Shown here one piece after another: positions 56,100 to 64,000 of a stretch of 64,000 nucleotides of DNA. A program made the translations under genes and the position numbers. Positions within the stretch are counted from its first letter, which is position 1; each line of letters starts with the position of its first letter. This DNA comes from Sorghum bicolor. Taxonomy: Eukaryota > Streptophyta > Magnoliopsida > Poales > Poaceae. The notes beneath the pieces are model-generated. The model searched no databases. It was not told the DNA's origin and saw nothing but the letters and a program-made list of their open reading frames with translations. Where the stretch lies: contig NC_012875.2 in assembly GCF_000003195.3 (NCBI RefSeq), forward strand, positions 19,192,990 to 19,256,989, read 5' to 3'.

Positions 56100-57495
56100 T
56101 TGCTTAACAGTGACGCCTAAAGATATAACTCTGTGCCAAGAGCTGGAGAACTTGGAAATAGAAATGACTTCCCAAGGAAGCCTTGCCAATTTGAAGATTG
56201 AATTCAATCTCGAAGCTCAAATCATAGCGGCACAAAAAGAAGACAAAGGCATGAAATACCTCAAAGAGAAAATTTCTAACAAAGCACCCACAGACTTTAA
56301 GGTGGATGATGCAGGATTAATCTGGTTCAAAAACCGGTTAGTAGTTCCAAAGGTACCTGAGCTACGTTAGCAAATCCTGGATGAAGCCCATACCACAAGA
56401 TATTCTATTCATCCAGGGAGCAATAAAACGTATCAGGACCTGAAGCAGAGGTTTTGGTGTATGAAAATGAAAATAGAAATAGCACACTATGTGGCCCAAT
56501 GCGACACTTGCCAAAAGGTCAAAGCTATTCATCTCAAATCTGCTGGAGAGTTGCAACCCTTGCCTATTCCAGCATAGAAATGGGATGATATTAGCATGGA
56601 TTTCATAGTGGGATTGCCCAAGACGACAAAAGGCTTTGATTCTATTTGGGTCATTGTGGATCGTCTTACCAAAACAGCACACTTCTTAGCCGTGAAGATA
56701 TTATATCCTGCTTCCACCTATGCCAAAATCTATTTTGATCGTATACTAAGTCTGCATGGGGTACCAAAGACAATAGTGTCGGATAGAGGCACACAATTTG
56801 TCTCCCAATTTTGGAAATGCTTACATGAATCTTTGGGCACCAAGCTTTTATACAGTATAGCCTACCACCCTCAAACAGGTGGGCAAACTGAAAGGGTGAA
56901 TCAAACACTAGAAGATCTATTGAGATCATGTGCCCTAAATTTTCCAGACAAGTGGGATGACTGCCTGCCTCTAGCAGAATTTTCATACAACAATAGCTAC
57001 CAAGAAAGCATTAAAATGGCTCCATTCGAGGCACTATATGGCCGTCGATGTCGGACTCCACTACACTGGTCTGAACCCGGTGAAAGATGGTTCTTTGGGG
57101 TTGACTTAGTGAAGGAAACTGAAGACAAAGTTAAACAAATTCAAAATAACTTGAAGGTTGCTCAATCCCGACAAAAGAGCTATGCTAATAGAAGACGTCG
57201 ACCCTTAAGATTTGCCAAGGGTGACCATGTGTATCTAAAGGTATCCCCAATGAAAGGAGTGAATCGTTTTGGGGTTAAAGTCAAGTTAGCACCTCGCTAC
57301 ATTGGTCCGTTTCCAATCCTTGACCGGTGTGGACAGGTAGCTTACCGCCTTAAATTGCCCGAACGATTATCCGGGGTACACAATGTGTTTCATGTATCTC
57401 AACTGAAAAAGTGTCTTCGAGTACCGGACCAGGTTCAAGATATTGAAGATGTAGAACTTGAACCAGATCTGACATATGCAGAATATCCTATCTGA
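56100..57495 (+). pseudogene. Tekay integrase
   Basis: Continues in another frame after the shift near 56080-56100. HHCC zinc domain: His in DEAHTTRYSIHPG, Cys in AQCDTCQKVK. Catalytic core: MDFIVGLPKTTKGFDS, VSDRGTQFVSQFWK and GGQTERVNQTLEDLL, giving D, D and E. The GPY/F module is APRYIGPFPIL with HNVFHVSQLKKCL. Stops TAG 56368-56370, TAG 56576-56578 and TGA 57493-57495. Integrase inserts the cDNA; the chromodomain follows directly. Confidence 0.9.
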
Positions 57496-57657
57496 GTATT
57501 GGACCAAAAAGATAGAGTTACCCGAAGAACAACTATCAAATGCCACAAGGTACAATGGAGCCAGCACTCTGAGGAGGAAGCCACATGGGAATCTAGAGGC
57601 TATCTAATGGAGAATTTTCCTGAGTTTCATGCTTCTCTTCAACATAATATCCAATAA
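57496..57657 (+). pseudogene. Integrase C-terminal chromodomain
   Basis: After TGA 57493-57495 the same frame continues 53 codons to TAA 57655-57657, with KVQWSQHSEEEATWES and NFPEFH. The W...EEATWE pattern is the core of chromovirus chromodomains, which bind modified histone H3 in heterochromatin. Its presence defines this element as a chromovirus. Confidence 0.85.
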
Positions 57658-57844
57658 AAAGAAGTGTACTCTAGAGGGGAAAAAGGGTAGCCAAAGCTAT
57701 GTACTTAATGTACATATATGTTTATAATGAAATATTCTTCCCCAACTGCTTGTCTTGTGAAAAAGCTAATGATAAATTAGCTTGACAAATTTCCTTTTCC
57801 ATTACTCACCCTAAGGCTTTAAATCTCGAGGATGAGATTTCTTT

Positions 57845-57857
57845 AAGGGGGAAGGGC
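57845..57857 (+). other. Tekay polypurine tract
   Basis: AAGGGGGAAGGGC directly before the 3' LTR. Confidence 0.85.
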
Positions 57858-60800
57858 TGTAACATCCCTGATGTTACGGTCACTAAAACTGGATCATGAC
57901 ATCATAAGCATTGTAAGCATATGATTAAGCACCACCTGATGCAACAACTTAAAATAAGTTTATTTTGGTTGCTTGTGCTTAGGGAACAAAGTGTGCCTTT
58001 ATTGTGAAATGATGCTAGCGTGGTTGTGAAATCCCTTGTGTTGGAGCATTCCGAGAAAATGGGGGGGGGGAAACCCTGATTTTAAAACCCTAGTTTCACC
58101 CCCTTTTGTGCAATTTAAAAACTAAGCAAAATTTGAGCTTGAGTTGAAAAGCAAAGTTGTAGATCTTGTCAAGATGTACAACTTTGGTGTTTTGAGTTTT
58201 TAAAGTTTCAACACAAAATTCAATGTAATTTTGAAAATACAGATTTTCAAAAATTGTCCCCTTTTCCAATTTGAATCCCCAATTCAAAATCTGTTGGAAT
58301 CTTGAAATGTGACCAACATTAAATTTGTAGAGCTTCTCAATTTGAACAATTTTTATTTTGGGAAGTTTTCAAGTTATTGAGAAAAATCAAAAGTAATTTT
58401 GGAATTTCTGATCTGCCCCAATTCAAATAGGAATTTCCCCAAATTGGGATTTGAAATTCAAACTGTTTTGCCCAAATTCAAACTCTTCCACTCAGAATCA
58501 GCTTTGGGCACTTAAAGATGTTTTGTAGCTTTTAAAATTCTGAACAACTTTTGTTTTGGTGGAAATTTGACTTCAGTTCAAATTTTGGAGGAATTTTGCA
58601 AAAAAAACCAAAACAAGGTGGATATAGATGGCAACAGTGTCCCGATGGGGATCACGAGCGCCCCTGCCACCGTCCGCAGCGGCGAACGCCACCGCGTGCG
58701 CGCATGCAAGCACGCAGCTGCTTGCTTGCCTGCGTCACCAAGCTACGTCGACGCCCCGGACTCGCTTCCCTCCTTCCTTGAGCACCAGCGTGGACGGTGT
58801 CGCGTGGTTTCCCAGTCCAAAGCCAGAGAACACTGACGACCATCTCTTACGAATACACCTCGCTCACTCCCTCCCCAGCCTAATGGAGCTCCCCACCACC
58901 TTCGCCACACTCTTGCGAACCCAGTGCGCTCCCTAGAACATTCTGTTACCCACCCAATCACCGGAACCTTCTCTTCTCCCCCAACTCTGGCCGGGACCGC
59001 CGCCGTGCGTCTTCTCCGTGGCCACGCCGTTCCAGAGGGTAACACGTCTCGTTAGCAGTTGTTTCCGGTTCCTCTCATTCCCTAGAAGCTCATGCGCTTG
59101 CTCTTTCTCTCTGGGCGCGAACAGGTTCACCGGAATGACCTCACCGAAGCTAGAGCGCCCGCCCGACGACACCGCCACCGTCACCAGAGCCCTCAGCTAC
59201 TTCTCCCGCCGTGGTGATGTGAGCACCATGCTTCTTACTCCTCCCCGAATCTCCCTGTCGTGTTAGTTCGCGCTCTACCGAGCCCTAGCGGCCGGTCTAC
59301 GAGCGGCTGTCGTGGCCATCCGCCATTCGCGTGGCCGAGATAGAGAGAAGCGAGTAGAGCGTGTTGGGGTGATGGAAATAGAGTCACGGGGCTGAGGCGA
59401 AGCTGCTGCGCATGCGCGCGTAGGTTGAGACCCCCGCTAGCGGTGGCCGGAGAAGCAGTAGAGCCGACGGACGCGTAGAAGATGGAGCTGACGGACGGGG
59501 CCTGCCCGTCAGTGACCCGCAGAGAGAGGAGAGGAGCAGCACACGCGCGCGTGGGCCGAGCACGAGTGGCCGGCCTGGGCCGAGCGTGAGCGGGCCGACC
59601 ACGGCCGCAATGTACTTTTTCCTTTTTCTTTTTATTTTAAAAGTGACCAATGTTTGAATTTGTGTAGGAAATTTTATGCAGATCCAAAAATAGTAGAAAC
59701 TTTTGTGTAGGCTCTATGAAATGAGTAGAACACATGCAAAATACTAGGTTCCATCTTTTGGTAATTTACATGTGTATAAAAATTATATCCTTTCTTTAGT
59801 AAACAAAAATTCCATGAATTTTTGTAAGTTATTCATATATCCAAAAATTACGAAAATTTGCGGGATGTCTCTGAATATTATTCCCTAGCTTCACACAAAA
59901 TTTGGGGGCATTTGGATAAAATTTGAATAAAATATTAATATACCCTTAATTAGTAATTCAGTAATAATCCCAAAATAATTAAGTAATAATTAGCTTAATC
60001 TCTCAAATTAGGATTTGAGTGTTTTGGGATTGTATGATGACCTCAGGTCATTAACCTTATTGACCTTTGGCATTTAATTATTGTTTGGTACTAATGCTTA
60101 ATTACTGTCATTAATACTTAATTAAGAATTAATTAAGATAAAAAGAATTAATAATTAGTTAATTAAGAATGATTATAAAGTAAGGAAAGTCTTAGCTTAC
60201 TGATGCAACCTCTTGGGTAAAAATACTAAAATGATAAACAACTTTAATTACTATTTAGGCTGTCCTTGCACCGAGAAGGAAAGTTGTACTCAACTCGGTC
60301 CTTCTTAAATGTTTGTCATACGCATATCATGAGCATCCATCATTTTGCGTATAGTGCACGTGACCGAAGGAGCGACCGTTGAACCGAGCCCCGAGGTTGG
60401 TGCTCCGTTCGAGGAAGTAGGATCCGAGACTTGGGAAGTCTCCGAGGAACCCACTCAGCTCTGCAACCAAGGCAAGCCCCCGATTCATTAACCCCACCTT
60501 GAATGTTTTAAAGCTTTTATCACTTATGAATTGAAAATACTGCATTACGTAGTCTAGAATTGGGTTTAACCTTCCTGTTGCATTTACTACCTTGATATTT
60601 GTTATCTTGTCCTTGGCACCTGTTTATTTTAAAACTGCATAGTGATGCTTAGCCCTGCTACTAGATAGGTTTTCAAATAAGAAAGTTTGAAGGGCTGTTG
60701 TGGAATACTTTTATGGTCAATGATGTTTCAACTTGAGACCGGTCGGTGGACTTTCTTTAAGAATGGAGTCTTAAAGTAGTGTCTCCAACTGTGTCGATTA

Positions 60801-62053
60801 AGGATCGGTCCGTTGATGGCCTGCTGGGTTGAGAATTTATAGTACTAGCCACTTGCCCTCGGTAAGCCCGGTCTTGTGATTCCTCGACGAGAACAGCTAC
60901 TCGTGCACTGGGCGTGGAGCGATGGCGAGAGTAGCGTGTACCCTCCTGGCAAATGGGCTGGACGGTGGAGTACTGTGCTCTCGGGTGCCGCGAACCCGGT
61001 CAGATCTTGGAAAAGCTAGATTTAGGTTGACATATGCAAGATTTGGTTCTACATATGTCGGGTGGTTAGGAACTTCAGCTGGATTGCTAAGTGGTTCGAA
61101 TCGTCGTTGCTCCATGATTGGGAGACTCAATTCCTTCGACCCTCATCGTAGTTAAATATGCAACTAAGTTGTAAAATGAGAAAGGGTGAAATGTCTCATG
61201 AGGTTCGGATCCCAATTCCAGGACTCAGAGTGACATGAAGCTATGGCCGTTGGATGGATAATACTTTTATTAAGGACTAGGAATTTACAGACTTGTTTGT
61301 GAAAAACAACTAGATAGACTGTCCTCGAATTCCTCGGCCTCTTGAGGTGAGAAATTCGTGGTTAAAACTGAAAGTAAGGATGCACTATTACTAAGCTTTT
61401 AGCAAAACAATTTTGCTCCTTGCTCAGCCACTCCTTGTCTACCCTAAGCGTGCATTCCTAAGTTCTCCTCTTTTTCTGCCGGGTAAGTCTTGTTGAGTAC
61501 TCCAGTACTTAGGGTTTTATAACCCTAATTGCAGGTGAAGCTCAGGAACCGACTTGTTTCGGACCCTGTTGTGTGACTGTCGTCGATGTTGACGACGAAG
61601 CAGAGTGAACGTGACCCATGGGCAGGGTCTGTAAAAGTTGTAATATTTGTACTATGTTTAAGTTGCTCCGCTGGACCTGGCTTGTAATAACACTTTATCT
61701 AAGTCCTACTTTGAAGAACTACTTTTGTAAATTATGTTATTTAATGCTTCCGCTGTTTTACTCTAAAATGCTATTTTGGTTATATATCGTTTGTGATACT
61801 GCAATGTCTTCGCAACGAATGATCTTGGTGTTAAGGTGGCCACTTGCGTGAAAGGGCGAGAAGAAGTTCTCGTTAATTGACCATCACTAGTGGTCCGGAC
61901 GAGCTCGGTTGTTACGCCACAGGTAGAAGTGGAATGGGCGTCCTGGGATGCTCATCGGGCTTCTAGAGTAGAAGGATCCCGACATCACCGTCAGAGGTCC
62001 TTGGGACAATGACAGGTGTCGGTGGGCCCAACTACCTAGAAGGTTCTGCCCCA
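57858..62053 (+). mobile_element. Tekay 3' LTR
   Basis: 4,196 bp, start TGTAACATCCC and end TTCTGCCCCA, collinear with the 5' LTR with scattered substitutions and small indels. ORFs recur from the 5' LTR and are not genes. Confidence 0.93.
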
Positions 62054-62058
62054 ATTTA

Positions 62059-63363
62059 TCTATCTCTTTCATACAGGGATAAATGTCACATAAAATATAG
62101 ATAAAGTATGAATGGTGACAAAGATAATTAATCTGATCAGCATAACTAGCCACATATAATAATGATAAGCACCTCAACAGATATTCTAGCAAGTCATTAG
62201 CATGGAATTAGTATGAACTACAAGAATATTTCCTAAGTTATTCTTAACTATAAAGTCTAGCATATCATAGTTAGTGCAATTATACTTGGCAATCATTGCG
62301 AGATAGGACTACGCCCATGCATAGTGATATTATCAAGGAAGATGAGAAACATAGCAATCACTCCCCTGTAATAATGTTGCTCTGCCTGCCCTATACACGA
62401 GAGGGGGACTATATAAGAATCAATGGAGCTGTCACCACCACGAACTACCCCGCGATCCGGCATAAGGGTACAATCGCAGATAAATACGGTATAGACACCA
62501 CGCCTACACAATACTTATCATTTACCCACTGTACACATGGATAAACGCTATACGATCATAAACATGTATATAATTCCAATCTAACTAAGCCAAGCATATA
62601 ACTATGATAAACTAAGAACAATATAATTGCAAATATAAACAAGTAGAGCAAAGTCATAATCAATATATTGAAGTAGAATAAAGTCATATTCATAATATTG
62701 AAGAACAATGATGAACAAATGAAGAACAGTAGAGGAATTACCAAGAATCATCTTGACAGATTTGGAAACCAATGGAAGATTGACTCCTTCTAGTTCTAAT
62801 CCTATGTAGCTATGCTAAACTAGAGATCTAGTTGATGTGGTGGCTCTAGGGCTTGATCAGGGACTTCTTCTCCCAAGATGGATGAATGAATTAGGGCTTC
62901 TCAGGTCCTCCTCTCCAGGAGCCAGGGGGCCTGCTTATATAGTCCTTCGAAATGAATATGGGCCGTCGGATCAAACCGACCTTAATCACACGGTTTTCCT
63001 TAATCCCTTAGGTCGGTGGAGCATGATCCATGAGACTCAGCCCGATTGGCTCTCAGGCCAGGGCGGGCGCCCAAGGGGGGAGGGCGGGTGCCCTGCCCTT
63101 GGGCCCGCTCAGCCTCTCGCTGGTGCCCGTGGCTTCTGAACTCTTCTAGATGTTGGATAATTGCGGTGCACGTTAATAACTCTATGTAAACCTAACATGT
63201 GGGCCTTTCCTCCATAATTCCTGATAACCCCCTACAGAAATAGACAAACACCAAAAATCGTGGAATTCTGTCAGATAAAACCCTAAGTCTGGGTGTCGGT
63301 TGCATTTGGATCCTTTTCTCTATTTATTTGTTGATTATATTTGATACTTAAGGACCGTCAACA
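62059..63363 (-). mobile_element. Solo Athila-type LTR (family 2, copy b), 5' part
   Basis: The remainder of the LTR begun at 47281. On the minus strand it starts TGTTGACGGTCCTTAAG at 63363. With the other part it totals about 1,654 bp. It lacks the tandem duplication of copy a. Confidence 0.92.
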
Positions 63364-63368
63364 GACGT

Positions 63369-64000
63369 CATTAGCAGGGATCTCGCCAAGGCCTTCTTCG
63401 TACGTGCTTTTCCTCTTATGTGCTTTAACTTTGTAAGCTCGAGTTATATGCTTGCTGATGTTTGGTTCCATGCTTTTTCTTCTTCAGAGTTTGAAGGAAA
63501 CCTCCTTAGAAAAGTCTCGTTTTATCCATGCGACTAAAGGCGGGTGGGAGCAGGTTCCTGTTTTGGAGGACCGGCTTATCAAATTCTAGGAAGAGCTTCT
63601 TAAGGCTAAGAAGGAGCTAATCGAGGCCTTGAAGGAAAGGTAGAATAAAGAGGACGACCTGGTCGAGGCTCGGATTGATGCGGCGATGACTCAAGGGCAA
63701 ATCTACACCACCCAAGACGTCGCTGAGACCGCAAAAGGCGGATGCTGAAAAAGCTCAAGAAGAGGCAGCGCAGGCCAAGGAGGAGGTTGCCAGGGCAAAG
63801 CACGTAGAAGGGGACATCGTCCTGCTCACCGAGCATATAAAGGAGCTCGAGACCGATCTGGCCAAGGTCAAGGAGGGGTTCACCGAGGCTCGGGCGTTGG
63901 CTTTAGAATTTGCAACAGTTACATCTACTGCCCTGAGAGGGGGAGAAATGGGCTAAAGAGGAGCTTGAGAAAGAGAAGAGTCATGCCAATGCTTTGGCTA
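63369..64000 (+). pseudogene. Second copy of the Retand antisense gene, end of exon 4 and exon 5 (leaves the window)
   Basis: Directly after the gacgt duplicate the interrupted exon 4 resumes (ISRDLAKAFF) and ends at TTC|GTACGTG (63399). The intron is 63400-63487, acceptor CTTCAG. Exon 5 starts SLKETSLEKSRFIHATKGGW, parallel to DMKETSRIKSSFIHATRGGW in the first copy, and goes on as a Glu/Lys/Ala-rich coiled coil to the window edge. In-frame stops near 63590 and 63642 and a shift near 63730 show decay. Confidence 0.75.

Larger units (their letters stand above)
47630..62053 (+). mobile_element. Complete Tekay/Del-type chromovirus
   Basis: 14,424 bp with 4.2-kb LTRs (47630-51834 and 57858-62053), a Met-tRNA PBS, gag, protease, RT, RNase H, integrase with GPF module and C-terminal chromodomain, and a PPT. 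The target duplication attta occurs at 47625-47629 and 62054-62058. Chromodomain plus very long LTRs place it in the Tekay/Del group of chromoviruses, whose integration is targeted to heterochromatin. An extra ORF lies between PBS and gag. The coding region has several TAG/TGA stops and two or three frameshifts, so the copy is dead. Confidence 0.95.

Noticed and set aside
58551..59650. Same ORFs in the Tekay 3' LTR
   Set aside because: Duplicate of the LTR sequence, not genes.
1..64000. tRNA, rRNA, CRISPR array, bacterial operons or organelle DNA
   Set aside because: No cloverleaf-like or rRNA sequence or spaced direct repeats were seen; tRNA-like stretches are only retroelement primer-binding sites.

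Overview
This is 64 kb of nuclear DNA from a grass. The grounds are the spliced gene structure, the Tourist-type MITE with GGCCTTGTTTAGTTC ends, and the nested Ty3/gypsy LTR retrotransposons of Tekay/Del, Retand (Tat) and Athila type. The elements and the MITE resemble those of sorghum and sugarcane relatives (Andropogoneae); that placement is an inference. I see one apparently intact host gene, a CMS1/CMSS1-family ribosome-biogenesis protein (six exons, 38992-43156, + strand). Nearly everything else is transposon.

Left part (1-34457). The window opens in the gag and 5' LTR of a chromovirus-like element on the minus strand (1-3894). A rearranged Athila neighbourhood follows: an LTR with its polypurine tract (4237-5995, +), a degenerate DnaJ gene fragment (6291-6528), and a related LTR-like segment (6616-7967). 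That segment is split by a complete 14.3-kb Retand-type element (7968-22295). The Retand element carries gag, protease, RT, RNase H, a second archaeal-type RNase H and integrase on the + strand. On the opposite strand, between pol and the 3' LTR, it carries a six-exon gene with its own TATA box. Beyond it lie a solo LTR (22633-25429, TSD agtac) and a pol-less Athila-type element on the minus strand (env-like frame, gag-protease frame, PBS, 5' LTR to 34457). The gag-protease frame is split by another solo LTR (29868-31599, TSD tgcag).

Middle (34458-44030). A 3.9-kb hAT transposon with a broken transposase gene (35045-38927, 8-bp TSD with one mismatch) sits 64 bp upstream of the CMS1 start codon. 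It separates a site II promoter motif from a telo-box. A 645-bp non-autonomous hAT lies in CMS1 intron 4 and a Tourist-like MITE lies downstream.

Right part (44030-64000). A second, diverged copy of the Retand antisense gene runs on the + strand (44309-47280, resuming at 63369 and leaving the window) with the same TATA region and introns. It is interrupted by a solo Athila-type LTR (TSD gacgt). That LTR is itself interrupted by a full 14.4-kb Tekay/Del chromovirus (47630-62053, TSD attta), which has 4.2-kb LTRs, a chromodomain and an extra coiled-coil ORF upstream of gag.

Both full-length elements are inactivated by stop codons. In the Retand element all nine in-frame stops, on both coding strands, are TAG. 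The most interesting item is the spliced antisense cargo gene, because promoter, exon borders and introns are conserved between two diverged copies in this one window.
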